NCBI RefSeq assembly: GCF_052857255.1
Contig: NC_135497.1
Coordinates: 189,463,326-189,527,325, forward strand
Reading direction: 5' to 3'
DNA from: Amblyomma americanum
Lineage: Eukaryota; Arthropoda; Arachnida; Ixodida; Ixodidae
DNA: 64,000 bases
A model generated the notes under the pieces. The model was given only the letters and a program-made list of their open reading frames with translations, was not told where the DNA came from and searched no databases. Positions 1-11,633 of the stretch are shown piece after piece. Each line of letters opens with the position of its first letter. Position 1 is the first letter of the stretch. Position numbers and translations under genes: made by a program.

Positions 1-633
1 TGGGACCAATACATATCTTTCGGCTCGAAAAGCAACTAAAAAAAAGTGGTGCCTGCATTTAAAAGATGCGTGATTAACGAAAAGAAAATCAAAAGCCCAT
101 GTCTTTGACAGGTAAGTGTTGCCACTGCCTTCAAGACCACCCCGACGAACGCAGGATTCTTCCACCACACAAGGACACAGTCCAAACGCTGCAACGGACG
201 TCGGCGACTCTTCGTGACGACAGCGTGTGGAGCGGAGACCTATTGTCTTTGCACGAATAGAGCTAGTACGCAAGCATCGCTCTGTACACCCTAGTCCTTT
301 TCTGCACGGAAGATAAGACTCAGCTTTTTCTAAGTGTAGGGTTACGAGTGCGTAAGAATGGGCCGAGACCGATATTTTAAGTGCCCTCGGAGCGCGTGTG
401 TGGCGGCGCTTCTCGAACGTCAGCTGCACCCAACCGCCGCACGATGCCAGCCCCACGCGAGCGAAGCTTCAGTGCCCATCACTAAGGAAGGACAGCGAAG
501 CCACGCAGCCGGGGGAGAGCGGGACGCCTGTCAAACAGGATCCGAGAGGCGCAGCACCCCAAGTGCCACCAGGAACGTGGGGTGCGCAGTAAGCGACGGC
601 TCCGGTTGTTTCGGTGTCTGAAAAATTCGCTGC
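1..633. other. No recognised feature
   Basis: I see no gene, repeat family or RNA in this stretch. Two overlapping short open frames in its second half have no recognisable domain and no promoter context. Confidence 0.5.
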
Positions 634-838
634 AGGCACTTAGATATCTCTTCACTGCGGGACGGCGACAGCCGTTTGCAACTCACTCCACAAATTTGAA
701 TTTGCCGCTCTTGAATTCATTTCGCCACAGAGCAGCTGGCGCGAGCGTGGCAGAGAGATCACGTGACACCACGAAGTCACGTGACCTAAATTGTAGCGAA
801 CGGACGCGAGTATGAGCCATTAAAGGATATATCGCCTT
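634..838 (+). repeat. Dispersed repeat copy A with paired CACGTG boxes
   Basis: This stretch matches 54698-55248 in the same orientation. Both copies begin with aggcacttagatat, continue through a tttgaatttgccgc block, and end with cggacgcgagtatgagccat followed by attaaagg. It carries two perfect CACGTG palindromes at 760-765 and 778-783; the second copy carries three. Copy A is compact, whereas copy B is interrupted by about 345 bp. No coding capacity is visible. It is most likely a non-autonomous mobile repeat of unknown class, judged from the two-copy comparison alone. Confidence 0.7.
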
Positions 839-998
839 ACTAACCTGTTTCGCACGGCTTTGCACACATCACGCCGAGAGAAAATGAGGTGAGCAGGATA
901 GAGACTTAAACCGAGTGCGCATGCACATAACCTAACGTAGCGCTGTGCCGCTTGCGTGCGGGTCTTACGGGACGGTTTCGAAAGGAACCTTGTCATGG

Positions 999-1222
999 TT
1001 TGCTTTTAAGGGGGTTTAACGTGTCAAGGCGACTCAGACTATGAAAGACGCCGTAGTGGAGGCCTCCGGAAATTTCGACCACCTGGTGCTCTTAACGTGC
1101 ACTGACATCGCACAGTACACAGGCCTTTAGCATTTCGCCTCCATCGAAATGCGACCGGGATCGAACCCGCGTCTTTCGGGCCGGCAGCGGAGCGCCATAA
1201 AGAAATGAGCCACCGAGGCGAC
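999..1222 (-). mobile_element. Ruka-type tRNA-derived SINE with target-site duplication
   Basis: Read on the minus strand, this is a near-complete tick SINE. It has a tRNA-like head with an A box (ggtggctca) and a B box close to GGTTCGATCCC, the shared body (gtgcacgttaa, tttccggagg), and the type A tail ending in a gggtttaacgt-type sequence when read on plus. It is flanked by a 14-bp direct repeat, gaaccttgtcatgg at 985-998 and gaaccttatcatgg at 1223-1236, with one mismatch. That marks it as a true retroposition event. The tRNA head has a small rearrangement near 1195-1205 (taaagaaatgagcc in place of taaccactgagcc), so it is not a young copy. Confidence 0.88.
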
Positions 1223-1236
1223 GAACCTTATCATGG

Positions 1237-3267
1237 GAGACAAGCGTTCAAGAGCACCTGTCGTGTATTTGTACGGTGAACGCTGGCGCTTTTGGACAGG
1301 TGGCATTCAAACATAAACAAGCGCAGTGCAAGTAAAGAGCTGCCTATAATCACTGGGGAGTAGCGACCCCGCGTCTCTAAGAAATGCCGCACAGTGCAAA
1401 TAAAATTACAGAAGTGTGCATGGCCTCAGCATCCACAGGTTTCAGTCATGTCGTGGACTGCCCGTCTCGTCTTACAGCAGAAAGCGGACAAAAGAAATGC
1501 CTTAATGCGTTCATTACGCCTGAGGTGCGGACTGCTGTGATCAGCGTCATACTCATTCGCGTTGTAGGTGTGCTTGAGCAACATCTCGCGCAACCTACTC
1601 GGCACACATGAGAAAGGCGCTGGCGCACGGAACCAAATTCGCCGCTGATAAGCGTGTTTGTGGACCACTGCACAGCACTGAATAGGTGACTAACTTACTC
1701 CATGTCACCGAACGGCCTGCTACTTCAATTCACGCTCCTGTCAAAAAAATTGAGCCGCGGTGCCCCAGGCATGGGGGAATTTAAGCGAGAAATTTTGCAT
1801 CAGAAAACCATGCTGAAGCCCACTTTCCTAGAAAGAAAAAAGCCCAAGATGGTTCAAATGGGATCGCTCCAGAACCGAGCGACCCATAAATTCTCCCCTG
1901 GCCCAAGGCACACTCAGCGTCATCCTTAACAGCAGTGGCGCGATTCCTTTCACGGAGCAGCCTCCGCTGGGTTCCCAAGAGAGCATACACGTGTCCCGCC
2001 CCTTCCCCTTGGCCCAGTGCGGTGGACGAGAATCAGCCACTGTGCGCCGACAGGCGCTCGCACAGAAGCCGCCTGGAACAGCGATCACGCACAAAAGGCT
2101 CGGGAGACGGCGGAACGCCCGTGCGCTCGCTCAGCCTGCGGACGCGCCACTCAGGGAGCACGCCGCGGCTCGGCAACGCGTGGACAAAAGCCGCGGCCAG
2201 GGCACCCGCATCCTGGGACGCGCGCCTACTTCGGCCGGTGTCGCCGCGTGCTCATTTCGTTCATAATGGCGAAGGCGGCAAAATAACGGTGAGCCGCCCG
2301 TTTCGCGCCCACTCGTAGCGGAGTCCGAAGCGCACAATGCGACCTTACGAGTTTTCCCACGAGGCCAAGTCAGGGCGAAATGGCCGGGTGCCCATTAGGC
2401 GTCACAGCTGTCGCCACGAGCCAGCTGCTGTGTACAATGTCGGGGGGATTGTTGTAAGGCGTGGAGGAAAACGGGCGCCCACGCGGGGACAGCGGGGCTT
2501 TTGGCAGCGAAATGTCAAAGGAAACTACAGTCGTGTCAACTCGTTAGCGTCCCGCGAACGTCGTCTCCTCACTACGCACAAAACCAACGATTTGACACAC
2601 TTTTTCTTTTTTCACTTGTTACTGCCCATAAGTGCTTGGATGAAAACCCGTGCTGTTACCGGTGAAGAGAAACACGGTCCCATAACGCGTCTGAAAACCG
2701 GAGCGCGGGCAGAGTGTACTGCATTTAGGAAGGCATTATAACGACATTCTCACTTCCCCTTTCCAATACCCCTTGCCAAGACAGCCGCGCGACGCGAAGA
2801 ACGACAAGCAGAAGCCAGGACGGCGTCCGGAAGACGACCCAAATTCGAGCACGCCTTTTGTAGACTTTGTGCAACGCACGGGCGGATGTGTAAAACAGCA
2901 GGAAGCGCGCTAAACACCGCGGTGTCCCAGCGAGACGAGCGAGCAGCTGCGTTCCCTCCCGCTGCCATTCCAAAAGGGGGGAGGGGGCTGTCTCTTGTCC
3001 TCCGGCCACATTGCCGGAATACTCCTGCGTCAGGAGCGTCTCTCCAGCGGCGCAGTCCGTAAAACTTCGCGATTACGAAATTATCCGCAGTGAACGGCTT
3101 TGAGCAGCCCACTGCTTCTGTGTTGTACCTCCGCAGCCTCTGGCCTACCTTTGTTCATGTTACGCGCGACAAGATGAGAGTGTATCACACTTTCATATAA
3201 GGTAGCGTGTAGAAATGCTGCAGTCGCGTCGCTCTACAAGGGACGAAGGAGTACATCATACAATATA
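1237..3267. other. No recognised gene; GC-rich in the middle
   Basis: Several short open frames overlap on both strands at 1935-2340, which is what a GC-rich, stop-poor stretch produces. None shows a known domain, a signal peptide or a repeat. No RNA gene or transposon end was recognised. Confidence 0.4.
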
Positions 3268-3300
3268 CACGGCGTCCCAGCTAACATGAGCCGCCAGTTT
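3263..3300 (+). repeat. Terminal motif of the GTCCCAGCT repeat family
   Basis: The string gcgtcccagctaacatgag closely matches the terminal motif of the fold-back element at 18232-19069 (gtgtcccagctaacttgag). In both places it is preceded by atac. I cannot define the far end of this copy, so only the terminus is annotated. Confidence 0.5.
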
Positions 3301-5102
3301 TTAAAGAAACTGTTACATGTCACGTGAATAAAGCGTAAGCCGTATTGGTGGCAGGCGTTTAACGGCCGCTGCAGCAGCAGCTCCATAAATCTTAGACGTC
3401 AATTTTAAACCACTGCCGATTCCTCAAAAAATAGCCAGGTAACTTCCAAATAATAACTTTGTGGTTCGGCCGGACAAATGATACTATCGACTCATGGACA
3501 GGATGCGAGATTACAATCCCAATTTGACCTCATGCTCCATCTTGATCAAGGCCGAGAATTCCAAGAGGGTATCCTCACACCGTCTGGGGCCTTAGCTTCT
3601 CGCATTACCGAAACGCTCGCTACAAGTGGAATCTACACTTCCGTTTGCCTTCCTGCGCTCTCCAGAGCTACAAAAGACTCGGAAAGCAGCGCGGACCCAG
3701 CCGCACCTGTGCGAACGCGTTATTGGCACAATCCGCCACGCGAACCAGCCGAGACGCAAGCTGTTCGTTCTCCTCGCGTTCAGGGATCAAAGGGACGCAT
3801 CGAGTGACGCACTCCGGCGGCCGGAGCGCACCACTCGCAGGAGCTACACAGAACGGCGTGTATCGAAACGCCCTGTCCGCCGCACGAACACACCAACTTT
3901 TTCACCGGCTCCTCAAGCAGGAGGCGAAACTCCTCTCTCGCAGGGAAATACGGCACCAAAAAGGCCGTCCGTAGGCGCGGTGGTGGCGTAATGCGTGGTC
4001 CTAAGAGCCATGCCCACGACAATCCCACTGCGGAGCGCGCCGTAGCTTAATGTGCAGTCGGAAGGCAGAGCCCCGCAAAAGAACCGACTGTGTAGCCGCC
4101 GCTTGCAATACACATCTCGTGGTGTTGGGCACAAAGCGACCGCCAAAAAACAGGGACGCAGGCACTAAGCGGAATCGCCGCCGCATTTGCACCCGAAGCA
4201 CGACGCCGCCGTAGTGGGTCCAAACAGCCTATCTGGGCAAAGTGAGAAAAATTTCAAAAACCTGTTCTAGCTGCCGTTCAGATAAGGCGGACGGCAGTGG
4301 AAAAGCTAGCGGGACAACCTCCGGTTCTGTTGCCCCAAAGAAAGGACGCGCTAGTGCAAAGACCCAATAGCCTGAAATGAGCACAAAAGGTCGCCGGCGC
4401 GGCCTGCACATGAGGAGTTTTGTCAGGTAGATTTGATGCCTTCTGCCGCCACTGAGAGGCGGCGTGCGCACAGGACAGTCTACAACTCGCCTATTCCACA
4501 CGCGGTGACACGCGCCATTTCGGTCGATCCTGCAATTCTTCTGGTGCTCCGCGACCACGAATAACCATCTCAAAAGCGCGAACTTGACCGGCTTCCATTA
4601 CAGAAAACACGCTGGCTCACTTCAGCAGGTTCATACTAAAGCGGCTTGGCATGAAAATCGTCATCAAAGCAAAGAAATTTCTAAAAAGAAATGAGGAAAG
4701 GGTCCGACACATGGTAGAGGCGTATCGCGCATTCGCTTGCGATGCCGCGTGCGTTACAGCTTACGGTCGCTACCAATGCTCAACCAAAGGGGACGGACGC
4801 GTAACCAACAGAGGTGCCGTGTGTGTTCGTTTTTTTTTTTTTTTTGCTATACCTCCACTGACTGCACGATTCGATTTCACAGAATCCTACGGTTTCGTCT
4901 CCGTCAAAGCTTCAGTTCATGGAGACGTGTGCAGATACGAGATATACGACCGCAAAAAAACGAGCGAGCGCACGAGCGTCCAGAAAAGTTTGCGGAAGTT
5001 CCGAAAGACATGTCATACGGCGGTTAAAAAGAAATACACAATTCTCGTGGACGATATTACAACTTCCCTTGCCGCAACAACAGATGTTACTACTCATAGC
5101 TG
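3301..5102. other. No recognised gene
   Basis: Overlapping short open frames at 3478-4028 and 4229-5103 have no recognisable domain. A 15-bp T run lies near 4830-4845. I see no transposon ends or RNA gene here. Confidence 0.4.
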
Positions 5103-5108
5103 AGCTGT

Positions 5109-5541
5109 AAACCGCGGCTACGGCGGACTGCTACTGTGCACGAGCTGATGGATTTAATCCTAGCCGCCACGGTGGCTCAGTGGTTACGGCGCTCGGCTGC
5201 CGGCCCGAAAGACGCGGGTTCGATCCTGGCCGCGGCGGTCGAATTTCGATGGAGGCGAAACTCTAGAGGCCCGTGTGCTGTGCGATGTCAGTGCACGTTA
5301 AAGAACCCCAGGTGGTCGAAATTATTCCGGAGCCCACCACTACGGCGTCCCTCATAGCCTGAGTCGCTTTGGGACGTTAAACCCCCATAAACCAAACGAA
5401 ACCGGATTTAATCCCGGCCACGGCAGCCGCATCGCGATGGAGGCGCAAAGTAATCTCACTCGCAGGTGTCAGTGCACATTAAAGGACCCCCTTTGGTCAA
5501 AATAAGTCCGCAGCCCTCCACTATGGCGTACCTCACATCCG
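5109..5541 (+). mobile_element. Older Ruka-type SINE split by a nested insertion
   Basis: Two pieces of one degenerate SINE flank a younger SINE. The left piece (about 5109-5160) resembles the tRNA-like head and breaks off at ggatttaatcc, a decayed B box. The right piece (5404-5541) resumes with the same ggatttaatcc and continues through cccggccacggc, a gcgatggaggcg block, gtcagtgcacattaaagga and the ccctccactatggcg block. The left piece is strongly diverged. The right piece is clear. The interval given includes the insertion at 5161-5403. Confidence 0.7.
5161..5403 (+). mobile_element. Ruka-type SINE (type A tail) with 11-bp target-site duplication
   Basis: This is a full-length SINE. The A box is gtggctcagtgg, the B box is ggttcgatcc, the body carries gatgtcagtgcacgttaaag and ggtggtcgaaattattccgg, and the type A tail runs through cctgagtcgctttgggacg to ataaaccaaacgaaacc. 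It is bounded by ggatttaatcc at 5150-5160 and again at 5404-5414. The duplicated target is itself the decayed B box of an older SINE, so this is a nested insertion. It has no protein; a family of this kind would be transcribed by RNA polymerase III and moved by a partner LINE. Confidence 0.92.
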
Positions 5542-5709
5542 CTCACTCTGCTTTGGCACCTCCATTTTTACGCAGCTGCGAATGCTAAGCGGCGCCGCTT
5601 CCTAATGCGCCGGGGAGAATTTCTATCACACAAAACAGCCCACCCAATGCAACTCTTAATCACGTAGCAACTTTTTTTTTTTGCACTGTACAAATACAAA
5701 AAAAAAGCC

Positions 5710-6026
5710 CCGCCGCGGTGGCTCAGTGGTTAGGGCGCTCGACTACTGATCCGGAGTTCCCGGGTTCGAACCCGACCGCGGCGGCTGCGTTTTTATGGAG
5801 GAAAAACGCTAAGGCGCCCGTGTGCTGTGCGATGTCAGTGCACGTTAAAGATCCCCAGGTGGTCGAAATTATTCCGGAGCCCTCCACTACGGACCTATTC
5901 GTTCCTATCTTCTTTCACTCCTTCCTTCATCCCTTCCCTTACGGCGCGGTTCAGGTGTCCAACGATATATGAGACAGATACTGCGCCATTTCCATTCCAC
6001 CAAAAACCAATTATTATTATTATTAT
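5710..6026 (+). mobile_element. Tick SINE with type B tail and 14-bp target-site duplication
   Basis: The tRNA-like head (ccgcggtggctcagtgg, B box gggttcgaaccc) and the central body match the type A SINEs. The 3' third is different: a pyrimidine-rich block, then cttacggcgcggttcaggtg, tccaacgatatatgagacag, caaaaaccaatt and an (ATT)n tail. The perfect direct repeat cactgtacaaatac at 5684-5697 and 6027-6040 flanks it. Between the left repeat and the head lie about a dozen extra bases, mostly A, so the exact 5' edge is uncertain. It appears to be a relatively intact copy. Confidence 0.92.
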
Positions 6027-6040
6027 CACTGTACAAATAC

Positions 6041-6338
6041 CGGTGGGGCTATACTGCGCTTCATGCTCTCAACTTGACGCCTGTCACGACGACAGATGCC
6101 GAACAGCCGCGGCAAAAAAACAGATGGATGGGTGGATAAACCTTAATTCTACTAACTACGACCAAAACAATACGGGGAAGGGTTCGGGAGTAGTGAAAAA
6201 ATAAAGTGTCGCTACTAAATAGCGGCGGACGACGAAATAAAATATTAGTGCACCAATCGCGGGCGTAAATCGAGAAACAGCGCCGGCAGCTGTCATCGCT
6301 GACAGTTGAGGGCTACCTACGTACGGGTAACGGGTGGA
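6041..6338. other. No recognised feature
   Basis: AT-rich sequence between a SINE and a transposon. A short open frame on the minus strand runs across the boundary and looks spurious. Confidence 0.4.
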
Positions 6339-6844
6339 GGTTTTAGAATTCGACGAGCTTAAAGGGGTCGAATATGTCGAACTTGCCGGTAAAGCGTGCG
6401 CAGTCATTTTGGGCTCGCACTTGAAACGGTGACGTAATCGCAGATTAGAATCGCGATTAACTTCAAACTTCTCCGGAGCGCACAGCGCCCATGATGACGT
6501 CATCTATGGTGCAAGTACAAACACTTGGTTTTAAAGAAAAATAAACCAACGCCAGCGAAGGCGAAGCTCGCCGAGTGTTGTTGTTTGGCGGCATCCAACG
6601 ACGCAAGGCAGCGTGAAGTTGACGGCAGCGGAAATTTGAAATCTTACCTTCCCTGTCGACGCACCAAGCTTCTCCGCAGGCACTCCTCTGTTGTTGTGAG
6701 GAGAAGCCTGAAATTTATTCGTCGATTACGTCATCATTCCAAATGCGCGCGCAAAAACACTCGGCATGCTTTACCTACAGCCTATATAGATGTGAATCCT
6801 TGAATATAGCAGAATTTTCAAAAAGTGATGCAGTTGCCCTTTAA
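6339..6844 (+). mobile_element. TTAA-associated non-autonomous transposon, copy 1 (left end lost)
   Basis: This segment is an inverted homologue of 62016-62547. Shared blocks include ggttttagaa, cgacgagctt, aaaggggtcgaat, gtgacgtaatcg, ccctgtcgacgcaccaagct, cctatatagatgtgaatcct and gaatatagcagaattttcaa. The right end reads tgcagttgccct followed by TTAA (6841-6844), the same terminus as the other copy. The left terminal inverted repeat is not recognisable, so this copy has lost or diverged at that end. TTAA flanks suggest mobilisation by a piggyBac-like transposase; that is inference. No transposase is encoded. Confidence 0.78.
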
Positions 6845-8135
6845 GGAATGCAGTGTGGCTGCAGCAGCCACTATTCGCTCAAAGTGGACCCGACACAAGC
6901 CAGTGTCGCAGAAAAACCCCCGACTTCTCGCCCTCATCCTGCACGACTTCGAGAGCGCCCAATCCCATTGCTCGGCCAACGAACGCGGGAGCTTCGGCGA
7001 AGACATGGAAAGAAAACGGTGCCGCATTAACCCTTTTCTAAGACCCCGCCGTAAAGGGGTCGACGAGCCCAAGGACAAATCCCTCCAGCCAAGGGCTTTC
7101 GCCCGACGCCGCGCTGCACCTCGTGCGCACATCCCAGCCGGTGTCGCCGATCGCTATCGCCCCCGTCGATGCGCGGGTGACCCCGAAAAGCCGCCCACTG
7201 CGCGGCGCGTACAACGGCCAGCGGAGAGAGCCGGCGATTGTTCCACTCTGGGCAGCGGACAGGGCGCCGATAAGGGGCCCATTCACACTGGCGGCGGAGG
7301 ACGCCGAATCGCGCTGTGTCGCCCCGCCGCGGCCACAGCACACCAACAAGGGAAGCCATGTTGCCCGGCCGCCGAATCGCGGCGTGCATCCGCAAATGCA
7401 GTGCTACTGCCAGACGCGGAACCATTGTCCCCCCTCGCCCCCTGGCTTGTTTTCTCGATGCCGAGGAAACGCCGCGAGGAAAAGCGGCAGTCTTGGGGGA
7501 TCCACGGTCGGCATGCTCGGTCGTCCCTGGACCCCAACGCAAGAGAGAGTAACGCGGACGATTGGCGTGGAATCGACGAGATGGCCGGGAAAAGCGGATG
7601 CATTCTACGGGGAAAAAACGACGGATCTGTCCTCCCGTTGTGTCCTTGTCCTCTTGAAAACAATGACTAATGGCGCTGTAGAAGTGCCGTCTACACAAAG
7701 ACGCACGAAGACAGCAAAACGCCCCAGCAGCTCTCCTTGCAGAGCGTACGCGCTCTCGCCTACTGTGTTTAGCGCTAGCGAGCTTGAGCCGCAAGCCAGG
7801 CCGCAGTGAGGCCGTAATTAGCGTCGGGAATAAGACGCGACCATGCTAGGCATAGAGTGGGCAGAACATCCTATCGTTGTAGAATAGGCACAATGTACAG
7901 TATACGAAGCACCGGGAGAACCGCAAATTACGCATGAGAATATGACAACCTCACTTTGTTTTCTTCGAGATAAGGAGGTTTAAGGCATGAAATATTACGC
8001 GGGGAAAACTTCGTCCAATTTTCGTTATTGGCAAAAATCAATTCTGTGGCTTTTCTACGGAACGTTGACGTCTGTCCAGCAGAAAAACACGCATTTATTA
8101 GGGAAGAAATAGCTTGGGACGCCTACGCCGAAAAT
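6845..8135. other. GC-rich stretch without a supportable gene
   Basis: Long open frames occur on both strands over the same bases (6825-7670 plus, 7027-7794 minus). The plus-strand frame begins inside the transposon end. Neither shows a domain, so I treat them as products of a stop-poor GC-rich sequence. A short or divergent exon cannot be excluded. Confidence 0.4.
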
Positions 8136-8157
8136 CCCCCCCCCCCCCCCCCCCCCC
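8136..8157. repeat. Poly-C tract, 22 bp
   Basis: Uninterrupted C run seen directly. It is one of about ten G/C mononucleotide runs of at least 15 bp in the window. Its length may be inaccurate in the assembly. Confidence 0.9.
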
Positions 8158-8380
8158 GTGATAACCGTTCTGAAGCGAATGGCAGTGTGTCTAGCCTGTG
8201 GGAGGTGCGTCAAAAAAAAAAAAAAACTGTGCCGACGCACTACAGGTTCACTTGCGAAATCGGCCGATAGCGATGAGACCCGTCATTTAATTTAATTTCC
8301 CGACCTTTTCTAACTTACGGTACAGCTCCCTTTTTAGTGCAACTATCGCCTTCCTTGTCAAAATGCGGTAACACACACAC

Positions 8381-8440
8381 CAGGTGTCCCAGCTAAATGT
8401 ATTACCAAGCTTTTAAAAGAGATGAACTGTCCTAGCCCCA
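8381..8440 (+). repeat. Terminal motif of the GTCCCAGCT repeat family, second copy
   Basis: The string ccaggtgtcccagctaaatg resembles the termini at 3263 and 18232. The following AT-rich sequence up to about 8650 (gttaattaattagatag and similar) resembles the AT-rich inner arm of the fold-back element in composition only. A possible opposite end near 9210-9230 (tggcaccccctgtaac) is weak. I annotate only the recognisable terminus. Confidence 0.45.
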
Positions 8441-10842
8441 TGAAACCAAATGAGGGTTTTTCAGAGTCGCGTGGCCTAGTCTGTAGTATTTTTCGTTCTT
8501 CAAAGTTAATTAATTAGATAGGGCTAATTAGCTAACTTTTTAATTATTGATGAGGAACAAAGTGTCAAAGTAAAAGTTGTAGATCGTCTCAAAAAACCGC
8601 CTAGCCTCGCAGATCTATTTTGAGGAGCTCACACTGCGCATGTGACCTTTGCTACTCGCTTTAAGGCGGCGTAATGATAATGACGATGATTTCATTTTGA
8701 TAGTGCAAAAGCACCATGGCCAATCATGCAGTGCTACGACTAACGTCTCCGAAGCGCTACCAAACGCCCAATTTTTCCAAGCATTTCACCCCAAGGCCAG
8801 AGGAAAGCTTTTGTCCAATGTAAATCGGTGGGCACCCGACAGCACTACAAGGAGTCTGAACCTCTTGTAAACCCAGACATTTTGCAGGAAGAAATGTCGG
8901 CTTGGCAACTTTTTATGTATACCTGACTTCGTGCCGCACTGCTTCGAGGGCTTCTCGTACATCAGTTAACTACTTAATACTGTGAAGAGGCTGGGGACTC
9001 TCGTTGCAAACATCTGCAATATCATTCAAGTAAACTCATTAATATATTTGGTAGACACTCCACAATCTCAGCTTAAAAACGAGGCAAAGCGCACAGCTTA
9101 TCAAGAGTGAGCAGAGCACGAATTACCTTCGCAAATCTATTCAGGTAGCAAAAATCATGCGACTAGGATATTAAACTCGCATGCAAGTCAATGTAATCCG
9201 GCTGAATTTTATTCTGGCACCCCCTGTAACTTTTTTTTACCTCCGCTCTTATTATGTCACCAATACTTTAACACAACCCTTCAGTCGAATCAAGGTGCAC
9301 GCTAATGAGTAAGTGCACTATGACAGCAGCACCTGATTGCATTGCGACACTGAGCGTCAAGTGAAGTGAGAGATTCCACGAAGAGCGCTCTGTTAGAAAA
9401 GTAATGAACGCAGGGAGTTGCCCCTTCGGCTCCACCATGAAGCTAACAGCACAAATACGCCACTCGGAGGATCATAACCATATTATCCTAGATAAATCGC
9501 GCTGACACTTTTACGGCTCGCGCCATTCTTTCCAAAGGGTATATTCTCGAAAGATCATTACATTTTGCTACGTCCGGATTCCTTTTCCCTACATGTCGCG
9601 CTATTACATATGAGATATCCAAGGAAGAGTTAAATACGACTGATGTTGGAGTAGGCCTCCTTACACTAACACTTCCCACAGCACAATCGCAGCATTGTGC
9701 CGCCTAACGCGATCGCGAGAAAGGGGCCGAACACGTCTGTAAAGCTGAAGACAATCGGCGAACGCCACCCTAGACACCGGAGCCGAGGCCAATGCAAAGG
9801 GTGCGGCGGGCAGCTTTTACGATCCCCGCCGTACCCCATCCGAAGAGCATGTCTTGAAAAAGTTTTCACAGCCATCGCTGCAGAGCATCCAAGGCATCAA
9901 ACTTTCTTGCTCTCCTTTGCACCAACTTACATACCATGTCTCTGCCATAAGTACACAACGATTTCTTTTGCGTATTAGAGAAGACGTTACTACGATGCTC
10001 GCATTATGTATGAATGCAGCTACGCTTCGAACCAAAAGTACTAAATAAGAAACACATAGGGGTAAATTAAAACCACGACGTGGTCCCTTCCAAACCCTTC
10101 TAACGTGCTTTATGGCCAGGCATCGTTTCACAAAAATTTCTATTGCACAGCATCAGAGGCAGACGCCAGGGCCACAAACGCTACGTGTAATTACCGAACT
10201 ATAATTTTCTGACGCGTCGTCGTAAAACGGCCACAAATATACAGCTCCCGCAAATCGCGTATTCAGTCTTCGCAAAGCAAGCACTGTGGTCAGCGTCACA
10301 CCTGCTTTCAGCAGTTACTTCCATGGCTTCCTATGCGGTCAGGCATATGCAGTGAGGTCATATTGCCAACGCCTGTCCGCATGGTCGTCCACGAGGCACT
10401 GCATTAGCGAGTGCACTGTGGTCACAGTAGAGCGTGCCTATGTAGTGCTGTAAAGCGGAGCTTGTTTTAGGCTACGCCACAATTTGCGTACTTTGTTTAA
10501 CCAACGGCTGGCAGTGCTGCTACAGCCACGGTCGGCACCGTCAAATCAGGGTCACGAACCCTGGCCCCTCTACGCATGCGAAAACTACCCGTGACTGGTT
10601 CGAACGCGCGCCCACGGTGACCATGACAGCGTGGATCAGGACAGACACGTCGACGACCGGTCACCGGTCGTTCTAATGCGCGTGTGCAACTCGGAGAATG
10701 CAGCACCCGATCCGCTGGGGCCCACAGTGGCTACCGTAACACCGTCGGATTTTCGTCAGAAAGCGCACAGGATGCCGTGCAAAACAAGTCGCTTTTCGGG
10801 GCAAAACAGTCGGGACCGCTCAGGCGCGCGACGAGAAAGACA
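8441..10842. other. No recognised gene
   Basis: AT-rich in the first part, mixed afterwards. Open frames are short and have no recognisable domain. No RNA gene was identified. Confidence 0.4.
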
Positions 10843-10860
10843 CCCCCCCCCCCCCCCCCC
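10843..10860. repeat. Poly-C tract, 18 bp
   Basis: Uninterrupted C run on the plus strand, inside a GC-rich stretch. Confidence 0.9.
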
Positions 10861-11194
10861 GGTAGAAGAAAGAAGTAGATATCACGACACGAACTGCAAT
10901 CACAATAACAACAAGAATGAGAGAAAAGTGCATTTTGGTTCGCACCCAAGGCGAGTGCAGAAAAGAGGGAAGTGAAGCCATCGGCGCCATACGCGAGGAG
11001 CTCCCCTCGAATACATTCGGGGAGCGTGATCGCGGCCCGCACATATGTCCGGGCCTGCCTCCTCTGGCGTGCGCGTTTCGCCGCTGAGCAGCTGGGTCAG
11101 AGCTTGAGAGCGCCGCCTCCCCCTCGGGCGCAACCAACGCGCAACGCACGCAGCGAGCGAAAGGAGCGACGACGCTGCAGAGGCGGCCCCGCAC

Positions 11195-11294
11195 NNNNNN
11201 NNNNNNNNNNNNNNNNNNNNNNNNNNNNNNNNNNNNNNNNNNNNNNNNNNNNNNNNNNNNNNNNNNNNNNNNNNNNNNNNNNNNNNNNNNNNNN
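11195..11294. other. Assembly gap (100 N)
   Basis: Exactly 100 consecutive N bases. A round number usually marks a gap of unknown size between joined contigs. Open frames that cross it are meaningless, and the distance and order of features on its two sides are not guaranteed. Confidence 0.99.
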
Positions 11295-11626
11295 GAAGGC
11301 CGCTGCTAGCGCTACATAGCACGGAGGCACCGTCTATGACATGAAAGCGGATCGGCCGTAATCGCAGGCCCGTAATCACGCGTATCAAGAGCCCGCCCCA
11401 TCCGCCGCTGCGGTCGGCCCGCGCGCGCCACGCAGTCTGGCAGCGCCTCCGAAGCGGCGCCTTTCTCCGCTCCCGAAAATAGGGCCACTCGGCGCCAAAG
11501 AGCCGCCGCCCGAGCCCACTCCCAGGGCCGCCCGCGCAGCGGCGTCTCATCGAATTGATATCGCCCCAGAGGAGGAAGCCGCTCATTGCCCTCCCCGCCA
11601 GTATTGTTGGGGCCGCCGCCGCGTTC

Positions 11627-11633
11627 TATATAA
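11627..11633 (+). promoter_or_regulatory. Possible TATA box in GC-rich DNA
   Basis: The string ctatataacccc stands out in a strongly GC-rich, CpG-rich region (about 11300-12150). A promoter is possible, but no clear ORF or splice pattern follows on either strand. TATATA is symmetrical, so the strand is a guess. Confidence 0.25.

Noticed and set aside
6825..7794. Overlapping 281-codon plus and 255-codon minus frames
   Set aside because: The plus frame starts inside a transposon end and both frames cover the same GC-rich bases. Neither has a recognisable family.
8381..9230. A complete second fold-back element
   Set aside because: Only the left terminus resembles the 18-kb element. The supposed right end does not pair with the left beyond a few bases.
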